Assembly: GCA_963675935.2 (NCBI GenBank)
Contig: OY780964.2
Coordinates: 1,054,001 to 1,118,000 of the forward strand
Reading direction: 5' to 3'
DNA length: 64,000 nt
Source: G963675935 sp963675935
GTDB taxonomy: Bacteria; Planctomycetota; Planctomycetia; Pirellulales; Thermoguttaceae
Shown: positions 19,201-25,714 of the stretch, piece by piece
Layout: each line of letters opens with the position of its first letter
Position numbering within the stretch: position 1 is the first letter of the stretch
Made by a program: the position numbers and the translations under genes
Notes under the pieces: model-generated
Databases searched by the model: none
Told to the model about the DNA's origin: nothing
What the model saw: the letters and a program-made list of their open reading frames with translations, nothing else

Positions 19201-20617
19201 CGCCGCAGGCGCCGATGTAGAGGTCACTTGCGGCGTGGTGGATCGGATGGCAGGTGTTGTCGCTGGGATTGGTCACGTCAACGCCGTCTATATAGATGGC
19301 GACTTGTCCGTAGCTACCCGTGCCGTCGTACACGACCGCGACGTGGTGCCATTGGCCGGTCGTCAAAGCGGTGCTGCTGGTGGCTTCTCCATTGCTGCCG
19401 TTGCTCGTGATGAAGTGCAGCAAACCGTCGGTACTTACATAGAGACCATATTGGAGAGCGGAGTAATCGTAGGCGTTCCGCTTGGCTATGATGTAACGCA
19501 AGGTATTCAGGTTATCGGCGTAGACCCAAGCGGATAATGTCAATTCCGCGTTCTCGCCATAGATGTCCAAGGGACCGCCGTTGGCCGCCGGCACGCGCAC
19601 GGCGTCGCCCGTGCCGTCAAGCGTCAGCACGCCGCCGGACAGACTGGCGTTGCCCAACAGGATACCGTCCTCGTCGTTGCCGGAAGAATCGGCGGCTGTC
19701 GTCCCGCCCTGCTCATCGAAATTCCAATAACCGACAAGACTGTCGTTGCTAACGGTGAGCGTTGGCGCGACGTTGGTGACCGTGACGGAATACGTGACCG
19801 TGGCGGTGCGGCTGCTGCTGTCGGTGGCCGTGGCCACAAGCGAGTAAGTTTGCGTACCGTCGGCGTAGGTGTGTGCCGCCGAAGTCACATTGCCGGCAAG
19901 CGAATCGGTCTGCCCGTCCTGCCAATTCACGCTCCAACTGGCGAGCGTGACGGTGGACGACAGGTTAAGCGTGTACGAGGTTCCTTCATCGACCGAGGCG
20001 TTGCCCGAGGCCAAAACATAGGGCGCGACGGCCGCGTCACCGGCGACCAACGCACCGGCGCTGACGGTCGTGGTGCCGCTGTAGGTGTTCGTGCCGGTGA
20101 GGACCAGTGTGCCGGAACCGCTTTTGGTCAGGCTGCCGGTGCCGGAAAGGACACCGGAATCGGTCAAGGACGTGCTTGCGGCGACACTAAAGGTGTTTGA
20201 ACCACTTAAAGTGGTATCCAAAGAAATCGTCGATCCGGTCGCGCCCGTATCAACGGTAATGCCGCTGGTGAGCGTGATGGCGTTTCCGGCCAACGAGAAA
20301 TTGTCATCGGCGAACTCGATTGAGGCGAACGACATGCCTGCGGTATAGTCGTTTTGGGTTGCGGTGCGCGTCGTGCCCGAGAAGACGAGCGAATCGCCGG
20401 CGACCGGGGCGGTGTCGTTCGACCAGTTGGCGGCCGTCATCCAGTTGTTGTCGGCGCCGCCGCCGTCCCAGGTGCAAACGGAGAGCAATGCTCGTTCTTC
20501 CAAGGGTTCGATGGCAAATGTTCGTCGTTGTTGCCGCGCCTGACGATTTCTCTGCGTCTCACGACGGCCGAAGCCCAAGGATTCTCGGATGCTTTCCCAA
20601 AGAGACCGCTTTTCCAT
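10202..20617 (-). CDS. Giant multidomain surface protein with LEPR-XLL start
   Basis: The product is 3471 residues. The N-terminus (Arg-rich, then FAIEPLEERALLSV at about 36-49) is the planctomycete LEPR-XLL motif of exported giant proteins. Then come, approximately: autotransporter-type beta-strand repeats 50-195; a PKD-like domain 197-280; a LamG-like domain 286-500; PKD-like 505-600; LamG-like 605-820; two PKD-like domains 830-1000; 14 delta-60 repeats 1010-1783; a second beta-strand repeat block 1790-1935 that again begins TWDGGGAD; Ig/cadherin-like domains 1940-2370; a Big_9-like domain 2380-2465; a shared module 2468-2976 repeated in three downstream copies; and a unique C-terminus 2977-3471 with Cys residues. 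The ATG at 20615-20617 has GGAAGG upstream. No dockerin, PEP-CTERM or sortase tail is seen. Probably a secreted or cell-surface adhesin-like protein; the C-terminal activity is unknown. Confidence 0.9.
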   Translation of the reverse strand: MEKRSLWESIRESLGFGRRETQRNRQARQQRRTFAIEPLEERALLSVCTWDGGGADNNWMTAANWSNDTAPVAGDSLVFSGTTRTATQNDYTAGMSFASIEFADDNFSLAGNAITLTSGITVDTGATGSTISLDTTLSGSNTFSVAASTSLTDSGVLSGTGSLTKSGSGTLVLTGTNTYSGTTTVSAGALVAGDAAVAPYVLASGNASVDEGTSYTLNLSSTVTLASWSVNWQDGQTDSLAGNVTSAAHTYADGTQTYSLVATATDSSSRTATVTYSVTVTNVAPTLTVSNDSLVGYWNFDEQGGTTAADSSGNDEDGILLGNASLSGGVLTLDGTGDAVRVPAANGGPLDIYGENAELTLSAWVYADNLNTLRYIIAKRNAYDYSALQYGLYVSTDGLLHFITSNGSNGEATSSTALTTGQWHHVAVVYDGTGSYGQVAIYIDGVDVTNPSDNTCHPIHHAASDLYIGACGDSTADPNVVAYTWDGQLNDVRVYDQALTAGGVAALMSSNPNSISEGSVYTLRIAPATDPGQDAITSYTIHWGDGESDTYTAAQLAAANRLVTHIYADDASNVTIALEVTDEDGTYVGMAEQTITVVDVAPTVTISGDGLVGYWKLDESSGATVSDSSGNGLNGTLYGGATWTGEGQFDGAVDFDGLNDNIAVLDNPALKYNGGTNELTLSTWVYVDSTEGNGWIISKPWNGVGHYNYQLVITSSRQVIFNLSTTTSASLTTSSTLSNNCWHLITATVDVAREMTIYFDCVRAASGTHTIEPGLPEYGDANRPLSIGTCYYYDPTWAGSYYSFDGKIDDVRIYNRAITADEVAALMAGDPNVATEGSTYTLTLSPVVDPGQDEVVSYTVHWGDGESDTYTAAQLAAANRLARHVYADDWAEATIRVYVTDEEGIYANVASKTIAVNNVAPYLTISGSGLVNEGLAYVLNLSASDPGDDTISSWTIDWGDGNTPQHIEGNPSSVSHVYTDDDDYSITATATDEDGTYTTGGDEDAAGTLDVTFGDGGKVTTNLSEGSDVGQNVAIQSDGRIVVVGTVGGDICVIRYLADGTLDTDFGVGGIVTTDLGNAEAAKAVAIQSDGKIVVAGQIGDDFCAVRYLADGELDGSFGDGGHTSTNFSGTDCANAVAIQSDGKIVAVGICHGYDFALARYNADGTPDTTFGSSGKTATDFGYTLDCAHAVAIQSDGKIVAAGSYASDFALARYNANGILDTTFGGDGMVTTNFFGNSDCVYSVAIQSDNKIVAAGSGSANNDFALARYNTDGSLDTSFDSDGKVTTTFGGNDYAYAMAIQSDGKIVAAGYTSIGNGDFALIRYNTNGGLDTAFDSDGKVTTDFAGGTDYAYGLAIQSDGKIVAAGYAANSDNDDFALAQCNTNGGLDTAFGTSGVTTTNIAGGSDQALSVAIQSDGKLVVVGNAENGDFNIVRYNADGSLDATFDTDGIATTDFNNAEDHATSVTIQSNGKIVVAGYVYDGGDYDFALARYNTDGSLDTTFGTGGKVVTGLAGYDDFAYSMVILQNDAIVVAGNSYNSSGNSDFALARYDADGTLDEDDFGAGGFVLTDFGGYDDFAKAAAIQSDGKIVVAGGSSNGTHSEFVLARYNADGTPDDDFGVDGLATVLFAGSSNIAYAVAIQSDGKIVAAGSVYDGSDYDFALARCNANGTPDAGFSANGMTTADYAGGNVYANALSIQSDGKIVISGSASNGGNNDFALARYETNGDLDTVFGAAGLVTTDFHLGSDCAYGMAIQSDGKIVAVGQAYNGIQSNDFALARYLPGVVETTVRVKEPSLCTWDGGGADHYWTTAENWSDDIAPIEGDELNFAGTAQTTTENDFPADTIFMSIEFADDDFTLSGNGFLVTDDITVDMGVTDAAISADVGLDGSLTVDVTDAGAVLLISGLLWGDGDLVKIGSGELTLAGGDTHTGSTTVNTPGNLRYVAADRNETIVEGFALAFLLNSDDFAVASPTEYSLEAVPTPLTGLTFNVTSNPLSASVSWMPGTNWGGHDTAIRVTGANTTTHISATQTIYIDVWDQNRAPVFTDNADNLEANEAVKYTYNFSSIAVDPDTADAVLTPAGPVATLTYSLEDVDLAMYKVAADVDGPTIDAATGVFSWKPSEAHGGATTYHFTVRATDEGGLSATVAAAITVGEVNVASTLTGPSLLTVNNRLATKCRFKLDDPDGDSGLYRLSIQNVQNGEIPWEASIDSSTGVFSWAPGFDTPSGTYNFKVECYNGNDVLASKSVTMTVEAGNGSVPIGPAIQYDYAHHWYINFSEYDTPDTQELTTQITSGSCEYSETTTLSVVSHSSAGTHAYDPWIDSNGVVHWLFSKDDAPGVYSFTIRATDDGNPTYSSEVKWCGQVYRSTCYAVANDDFVQNESAGVYQVAVQMNDYATLTYPPQVDSDPAHGTLSNFTWNGNVGWICNYTPAAGFSGIDTFTYHYATVYQDGDPITLASNTATVTIAVYPVQVELEIDGQTGTGDDRQAVLPLNNNWDEEAVVGVTRVADNLHDGIVADLEDDAQLHTASATFTNNFACDVTGYWTISMGYWYQVGGNTYWYEAIGKNVHAYRQVGSSWVEVFGGQQNALTISANSSDEIEFVLEGISAFGDLDLVATFNVVQINNKILQGGLGSVAAASDAVALRGGAVDLSVGSWEWSGTMPELFEDTLPTVVPCNKDYDLGYVDANQNPVSDGAASVVQLPTTLSADDDLVSLNLTLPVNFGSKWKLTIPSGLRVWDAVTRERIVSDAWHTGTVSGLYVEGVSPSAAAVELSVTAQYTDGNGVSIGSPVVDSVLIEVVSVDLQIGALTEYQEDTIPACVAVNDDYDEGNVHPISGEAVTDNNLLHGNNVVASDDGAPGAIIPPRIVSTDDDLLPATLAIVGPSGQAGHYWIEITGPSSSVDYTQYIHVWLADGTAVPTDRAEALPITLNAQAVDLLLEGLDDFYNSSNPIKLTAHFEPDGDYCFAEVKPDATDKVIADVLNGDLQIWDGQYHVADQYQTASRTIGEGKGDGREEFDPVTKQGGAFTIVNWNDTDGDGRPDFQDDYIHASSSPVMSDQLGDVNYATVQDATGFMLGDTITIGNATLQNPNNYVIATITGINGNLITFGVVIPAAIRNAQGATVCHRGWDETLNASRNEVDMMRLLIQNPGAPIEGNACLTVLSGSVRFWYTTTKKLAGPTSGSSELPIVNGVATIPVANIPAEGLVVWVEVLQPSARVGDIELKLSYDHALLVSDIVDATGIWIADPTIKNQQTEKLWDDAKKTVVDDAFNDIGGFGIVPEKTVGQGKLFQNGIGFEYTVMPEYIELQSAVRFDITRSRASRMWALQANGTWKQAEITEFPRCVERPNDDPPRKQFPDETTIPVNRHLYSIDNPRIDTGATAFVGMSAIRQESNFFEWVRVSFTNVENERPNGHSVMGSCCSNYFAWSSRITVTQITDGNGHISWVRSAGGGNNCIGTAHLPFTNPNQS
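11690..13140 (-). repeat. Shared module inside the giant gene (reference copy D)
   Basis: This coding segment has further partial copies at 10-779 (A), 3743-4119 (B, identical where present) and about 8120-9536 (C, roughly 90 percent identical by eye in the stretches compared). It spans VVGVTRVADNLHDG to CFAEVKPDAT. It marks the point beyond which C-terminal sequences differ between copies. Confidence 0.88.
15270..17590 (-). repeat. Fourteen delta-60 repeats encoded in tandem
   Basis: The protein motif IQSDGKIVAAG...DFALARYN.DG.LDT.FG recurs 14 times at about 55 residues (165 bp). In the DNA the block around GATCTTCCCGTCCGATTGGA recurs and could promote recombination. Delta-60 repeats are thought to form beta-propeller or beta-solenoid folds in secreted proteins. 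Spacing and protein coding rule out a CRISPR array. Confidence 0.9.
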
Positions 20618-20689
20618 GAAAATGACCTTCCAACCTAAGATCGTTTGATGTTATATGAAAATAGCGAGACGGCGCAGGCTGTGAAATAT

Positions 20690-21019
20690 AAGCAAACTCA
20701 CTGCTGTCCCATCAAAACATTTCTATTTTGCAGTAAACCATTCTTGCTCAATGCGTTACGTCATAAATCAAGTTTACTCGATCTCAATTCGTCTGAGAGT
20801 AAACGCTTGTAGGTGGGCAAATAGGATAACGCTGGGTACTGATTTTACTTAAAAAATGGCTCTGTTTCTGAAAATATTCAACAAAATGTGTTTGTCAATA
20901 TCAACAAGAAAACGCGTGTTTTGCGCTGTTTTCATGGATTTTTCAACCAAATTACAATACCCATAACCCTAAGTCCTTATGGAGACTTGGGATAAGATGG
21001 GACAGCAGTGAAGCAAACT
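20690..21019. mobile_element. MITE-like element, 312 bp, with 9-bp target duplication
   Basis: The terminal inverted repeats CACTGCTGTCCCATC (20699-20713) and GATGGGACAGCAGTG (20996-21010) are perfect over 15 bp. They are flanked by the direct repeat AAGCAAACT at 20690-20698 and 21011-21019. The interior is AT-rich with no coding frame. This is a complete non-autonomous transposon signature. A 9-bp duplication fits IS4-like families, but the mobilising family is not shown here. It sits between the sigma factor gene and the giant gene, so it may have altered the giant gene's promoter. Confidence 0.85.
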
Positions 21020-21139
21020 AGAAAGCGTGATAGCCGGCTTTCTTGGATGTAAAACATCAGCCCTCTATAATAGAGTGGGGAGAAAAGTGTGAAAATGTGG
21101 CGCGAAATCTTTGGCGATTGCGCGGAATTTCCAAAATTC

Positions 21140-21901
21140 TTATCGCGGCTTCCTCGGCAGAGGGGAGTCACGAAGCGAGACGCCATCATTGCTTAGCCCC
21201 AGTCTCTTCGTCAACGCCTGCCACTTTCGCTTCAGCCGATGATAGCGCCACCGGACTTCGTGTGGGGTCAAGCCAAGCGCGGCGGCGATTTTCTTGAACG
21301 GCTCTCCCAAGAAAAGCCGGCGATAGAAGACCTCGTAGTTCTCCGGCGATGTCCGCCGCCGCAGTTCCGCCAAAGCATTGTCCAGTTGCCCACACATCTC
21401 CTTCACGAGACACTCGTCGTCTGGTCCGAGGTCCGGCGAGGCCAACATAAGGCTTTCGATTGGAGATGGTTCCTGTGCCAAAGGCAGGGCCTCTCGGCGC
21501 GCTGTCCGACCGGCTTGCCGCAGCGTCAGGCCGACCAACCAGGAAGAGAAGTTGCCTTGGATGTGCCCGTCCGCCAATTTCGTCAACTGGGCCACGATCT
21601 CCATCCAGATTTCTTGGCTGATGTCGTCCGATTCCGAGGCATGGTAAGACATGGCGCTTACGCGCCCCACCAACGGCTTGTACTGGCTGTAGAAACCGTT
21701 CCACGCCTGCTCCAGCTTTGGCGCGATCGACTGCCTGTTGCCGAGTCGTTGGAGGTAAGCCCGCACGTCCGAGATGGCCGTCGGCAATGGCTCGAAAGGC
21801 GGCAGAAAGCCTGAAACATCCTGGACCGCAACGACCGTGGCAACCGCCGCATAATCAGGCAGGCACCATAGAACGATGCTCTCAAGCGGCGCGTTCCTCA
21901 C
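21140..21901 (-). CDS. ECF-type RNA polymerase sigma factor
   Basis: The product has sigma region 2 around FYSQYKPLVGRVSAM...ESDDISQEIWMEIVAQL, followed by an Arg-rich linker. Region 4 has a helix-turn-helix at about residues 200-235 (LGEPFKKIAAALGLTPHEV, then RWRYHRLKRKW). This fits the extracytoplasmic-function group that planctomycetes carry in large numbers. The first about 65 residues look atypical, so the true start may be internal. No anti-sigma gene is adjacent. It is the next gene upstream of the giant surface protein in the same orientation, so control of that gene is plausible but unproven. The MITE lies between them. Confidence 0.8.
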   Translation of the reverse strand: MRNAPLESIVLWCLPDYAAVATVVAVQDVSGFLPPFEPLPTAISDVRAYLQRLGNRQSIAPKLEQAWNGFYSQYKPLVGRVSAMSYHASESDDISQEIWMEIVAQLTKLADGHIQGNFSSWLVGLTLRQAGRTARREALPLAQEPSPIESLMLASPDLGPDDECLVKEMCGQLDNALAELRRRTSPENYEVFYRRLFLGEPFKKIAAALGLTPHEVRWRYHRLKRKWQALTKRLGLSNDGVSLRDSPLPRKPR

Positions 21902-23249
21902 AATCTACCCCATCGCGTGTCTTGTGTAGGCGAATCAAAGAAGTCGAGAGATAGCGGTAGCGTATATTTGTAATTGCATTCCGCGCCGAAAACCGGACGC
22001 GGGATTTTGGGGGAAGCCTCGGGCCCACACAACAAGCGAGCGCGTGATTGAACGCAAGGAATCTCAACACCAGCATGGCATCGAAGCAGAGTTGCCCGCT
22101 TCTGTTGCCCATAAAACAGGATACACCATACCTAACCCGATAGCGGCAGTCAAGCTAGTGATCGACGATCTTCTGTATGGGGGGTATTGCGGCTGTTGTT
22201 CAACTTCTTGCGTGACAATTGTTTGCGAACGGCGACCAACTGCAACTACCGCGTCAGAATTTTTTCGCCCCCCACCGCAGAGTTCGCGATTGTTAGAGCT
22301 TCTTGCAAATGCCTGTGCAAACCGAGGCCAATCCATCGGCCAAGCGAGGCTACTCGCGTGACCATCGCCCTGATTGCAAACAGGTTTGCGTCGGTTTGGT
22401 GATTTCCAAAGTGAGGGATGCCGTTGGGATAAACTACCAACGACCGAGACAAACTTGGTCACGGTGTCCAAGTTCAATCCTTTTCCAGCTTAACATTCGG
22501 AAAATTGCAGAGAGCGGGACGGGAGATAGGCACTACCGGCCGAATGAAGGCCGGCGGGGGTCTGGTTAAGATTTCGCCGGCTCGATGGGTCCCCCTTTTT
22601 TTGTCATGGCCGCGTCGATTCTCTCAACCGCCGCTGATGGCCCCCGGCTTGCATCCTACGTGCTGATGTATGAAATGTTGCATATTCTCTCCGTGCGTTT
22701 GCGTGAGGACTCCACGCAAAATGCTTGGCGTACATACAGGGCAATCATTTGAGGCCGTGGAACCACACGCAGCGCGACGCTTCATTACGCGAATCATTCT
22801 TACGCTCCATCTCGAAAAACAACGCAAAAAGCCCACTGGACCACCCGGCAGGTCAAGAAGGCACATGCTCAAAAGCCGAATTGCCGCCATCGCCCCGGCA
22901 GCCCGCCATGTCGGACTGTGGAACAACGTCGGCTGTCCGAACGACTGAAAGAATTTGCTGTCGGGTTTCCTCGGGCAGGCTGGCCCATGCAGCTACGACA
23001 GCCGCCAAGTCGGGGGGAATTGAGGTGGATTGTGCGCCAACTGTGCCGGATTCTGTGCCGCTTTGATCGGCTACCCCCGTATTTCCCGAGGAATTCGCTA
23101 TCTGTTCTACTCCCCTAGGGGGGTACTAGTGCAACCTTGCGGGGTTGCGTAGAATCTTATGAAGTCGCTCTAAGCCTTTGTCACCAAAGGCTTATTGCGT
23201 TTCTTGGGGCTCCATGCGACTTGGTAAGATGGGGGTAACTCGCCGGTTT
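21902..23249. other. Gene-poor stretch, probably decayed DNA
   Basis: I see no convincing gene. The small open frames lack ribosome sites and recognisable motifs. The stretch contains several short palindromes, for example around 22540-22585 and CCCCTAGGGG near 23114. It ends in a tyrosine-integrase remnant, so it may be what is left of an integrated element. Confidence 0.5.
23172..23193. other. Perfect 9-bp hairpin
   Basis: AAGCCTTTG and CAAAGGCTT are separated by TCAC. No long T run follows on either strand, so a terminator role is uncertain. It lies just past the 3' end of the integrase remnant. Confidence 0.4.
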
Positions 23250-23486
23250 TTACGCCGCCTTTTCGTCTTTTTGCGCGCCGGAATTTGCGACGCTTTTTTC
23301 GCTCGTCCGAAGGCTGTCTTTGGCATGGTTCCGGCACTGGTTCGTGCGATCGGCCGACTGGCCTTCGCGTGCCGCTGGAACGGCAGTGGATGCCGCTCTC
23401 TTCGGAGGCTTATCCTCGGCCGACACGGCCTTCTCGAAATGCTCCTCCGTCACCTGCCTGTAGTGCCGGTTGACGATAGCTATTCC
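23250..23486 (-). pseudogene. C-terminal remnant of a tyrosine recombinase (integrase)
   Basis: The minus-strand reading IAIVNRHYRQVTEEHFEKAV matches the characteristic end of planctomycete phage-type integrases, in which a YLQVT-like segment with His follows the active site. It is followed by an Ala/Lys/Gln-rich tail. A stop lies directly upstream at 23487-23489, and no Arg-His-Arg-Tyr catalytic domain can be found further upstream. Only the tail survives. This is pattern recognition, not a search result. Confidence 0.5.
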
Positions 23487-23778
23487 TCACAAGTCCGCAC
23501 CCAAGGACATTGCGTGTGTTTTGATTTCCTGCGTTAGCGAGTCAATTGGATAATCTGCCACGTGAACACGTCTTCAAATTGCACAACATGAACCACTATT
23601 TGGACAATTCCTTGGGGCAAGTCGAAGGAAGAAATTGTAGCGGGAAACAGGAGACTGTATCATAACCGTTGTCTTGGCGAGGGCCGAACTGGTGGACGGG
23701 GCCGAATTCGCACGGCTGCTATCGGCCACAGTGCCCGAAGAAGAAAATTCTTCCCGACTGCCTCGGACGCTTTAGAAA

Positions 23779-24984
23779 TTACGGCAGATTGTGCCCCATC
23801 TTGTCACGCTTCGCCGCGATGTACTTCGCGTTGTGCTCATTGATCGGACCGACGATCGGAACCTGATCGACCACTTCGAGATCGAATCCGCCGTAAATAA
23901 AAGCGTCTGTCTTTTTGGGATTGTTCGTCAGCAGCCGAACTTTCGACAGCCCGAGGTCTTTGAGCACTTGGATGCCGACGCCGTAGTCGCGGCTATCGAC
24001 CTGATGGCCCAACGCCAGATTGGCCTCGACCGTGTCCATGCCCTGGTCCTGGAGATGATAGGCCTTGATCTTTTCGACCAGCCCGATGCCGCGGCCTTCC
24101 TGCGGCAAATAAACCAGCACGCCGGCGCCCTCCTGACCGATCATCCGCATGGCCATTTGGAGTTGGTCGCCGCAATCGCATCGCAACGAAGCCAGCAAAT
24201 CGCCGGTGAAACAGGCCGAATGGAGCCGCACCAGCGGCTCGGGCCGCGAGGCCGGGTCGCCCATCACAATGGCGATCGGCTGCTGCTCTTCATGTTTCAC
24301 CCCATAGGCGATGATTCGACCGGGGCCGAAGCGGGTCGGCAGATCGGCCTCGGCCAGCCGGTAGACGAGCTTCTCGCTGCGCCGGCGGTGGCGGATCAAT
24401 CCCTCGATCGTGATGATCTCCAGGCCGAACTTATCGGCCAACGCGAAAAGCTCCGCGCGATTCGCCCGGTCGCCGTGCTCGCCGAGAATTTCGATCAGCA
24501 CGCCCGCGGGCTTGAGTCCGGCCATTCGGGCAAGATCGACAGTGCATTCCGTATGGCCGGCGCGGCGCAACACGCCGCCTTCCTTGGCCACCAGTGGGTA
24601 GAGATGGCCGGGCCGGACAAAATCGGACGCCTTCGCCTGCGGATTGATGATCTCAAGGATCGTCTTCGCACGCTCCGGCGCAGTCACGCCCGTTCGGCAA
24701 GTCCGATGATCGACCGGCACGGTGAATGCCGTCTGCAACGGGGCGGTGTTGTCCTCGACCATCTGCGGCAGATCGAGCCGGTCGGCCAGTTCGGGCAAGA
24801 TCGGCATGCAAAGTTGGCCGCGGCCGTGGGTAATCATGAAGTTGACGATTTCGGGCGTCACCTTTTCGGCGGCGCAGATGAAATCGCCCTCGTTCTCCCG
24901 GTCGATGTCGTCCATCGAGATGATGATTTTGCCGGCGGCGATGGCCTCGACGGCCGCTTCAATGGACGAAAGTTGACGTGTCAC
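23779..24984 (-). CDS. ribBA: RibBA: DHBP synthase and GTP cyclohydrolase II, riboflavin biosynthesis
   Basis: This is a 401-residue fusion. Residues 1-200 are 3,4-dihydroxy-2-butanone-4-phosphate synthase, with MDDIDRENEGDF binding metal and substrate, ERAKTILEI, and the conserved RRAGHTECTVDLARMAGL. Residues 205-401 are GTP cyclohydrolase II, with the zinc site CFTGDLLASLRCDCGDQL, the catalytic YLPQEGRGIGL and the C-terminal LLTNNPKK. Together they make both early riboflavin precursors in the cytoplasm. I chose the GTG at 24982-24984 because GGGAG lies upstream. The open frame further upstream runs through a palindromic repeat and cannot be coding. No FMN riboswitch is apparent upstream. 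Confidence 0.95.
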   Translation of the reverse strand: MTRQLSSIEAAVEAIAAGKIIISMDDIDRENEGDFICAAEKVTPEIVNFMITHGRGQLCMPILPELADRLDLPQMVEDNTAPLQTAFTVPVDHRTCRTGVTAPERAKTILEIINPQAKASDFVRPGHLYPLVAKEGGVLRRAGHTECTVDLARMAGLKPAGVLIEILGEHGDRANRAELFALADKFGLEIITIEGLIRHRRRSEKLVYRLAEADLPTRFGPGRIIAYGVKHEEQQPIAIVMGDPASRPEPLVRLHSACFTGDLLASLRCDCGDQLQMAMRMIGQEGAGVLVYLPQEGRGIGLVEKIKAYHLQDQGMDTVEANLALGHQVDSRDYGVGIQVLKDLGLSKVRLLTNNPKKTDAFIYGGFDLEVVDQVPIVGPINEHNAKYIAAKRDKMGHNLP

Positions 24985-25090
24985 CCGCAGTCTCCCTATT
25001 TTTTGTTTCGGCGGCGAGCAATGCTTGCGAGCCGGCCGCCAGTATTCCAGCAGTTTATTATAGTCAGTCCGGCAGTCCTTCGCCAACGAT

Positions 25091-25275
25091 CCCACCTCAT
25101 GGGGCAGGAGAACTGCAAAGTCGCGTTTTGGGGATAGATAGGAAAGACCGTCATTCTGAGCGCAGCGAAGAATCTCGTTGGCCCGCGGGAACTTACGCGA
25201 TACCACGGAGATTCTTCGCTGCGCTCAGAATGACGGTTTCCTGGACTTTGCAGTTGTCCCACCTCATGGGGCAGG
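25091..25275. repeat. Palindromic intergenic repeat, family R1 copy 1
   Basis: There are nested inverted arms: CCACCTCATGGGGCAG at both outer ends (same orientation); AACTGCAAAGTC against GACTTTGCAGTT; and a 30-bp perfect arm at 25147-25176 against 25208-25237 containing ATTCTGAGCGCAGCGAAG. Other copies are at 51822-52119, 55226-55351 and 57399-57580. It is MITE-like or REP-like and has no coding capacity. Confidence 0.85.
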
Positions 25276-25296
25276 GCCGATCAGTTTTGGAAAGCA

Positions 25297-25379
25297 GGGT
25301 GGGGCAAGCTTTAGCGCAGTCCCACCAAAAAACCGTGGAAAACGCATGGTGGGACTACGCTTCGCTTGTCCCACCCTAC
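25297..25379. repeat. Palindromic intergenic repeat, family R2 copy 1
   Basis: The arms GGGTGGGGCAAGC and GCTTGTCCCACCC enclose a shorter inverted pair around GCAGTCCCACC / GGTGGGACT. Copies of the same family are at 41943-42026 and 55368-55474. Confidence 0.8.
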
Positions 25380-25714
25380 CCCCAAAACAATGAGCTGGTA
25401 TACCCTGCCTCGTGGGGGCTGCGTCAGATCGTCAAAGCCCCCAGGCCAGGGTTATCCATGGACCAACACTAGCCCGAAGTGCTCCGGTTTAGGAATAGTC
25501 CCCGCTAAAGGAGGGGTTGCGAACACGTGAGTTGCTGGCCGGCAAATCTTACCCATCTTGTCTAGGTGGAAAAACCGTTAAGTTCGCTGGTGGTGCACCC
25601 GATAGTATGGGACGGCGTCATTGCGCAATACATAGATTCCCTATACGCATTGCGTGCGAGATTTTCACCAATCGTTGACGGCACAACTTGGGCTGGCCTG
25701 GGGCTTTGGGCGAT

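Noticed and set aside
22624..23066. Short frames on both strands as possible small genes
   Set aside because: No ribosome sites, no conserved-looking motifs, overlapping alternatives on both strands; more likely decayed DNA.
23791..25137. A 448-codon plus-strand frame opposite ribBA
   Set aside because: ribBA motifs on the minus strand are unambiguous, and this frame is a shadow running through the R1 palindrome.
24985..25206. N-terminal extension of RibBA to 475 residues
   Set aside because: The extension translates the R1 palindrome and spacer; the enzyme homology begins at the GTG at 24984, which has a ribosome site.
24985..25300. FMN riboswitch in front of ribBA
   Set aside because: I looked for the conserved RFN pairing blocks on the minus strand and saw none; the region is a palindromic repeat.
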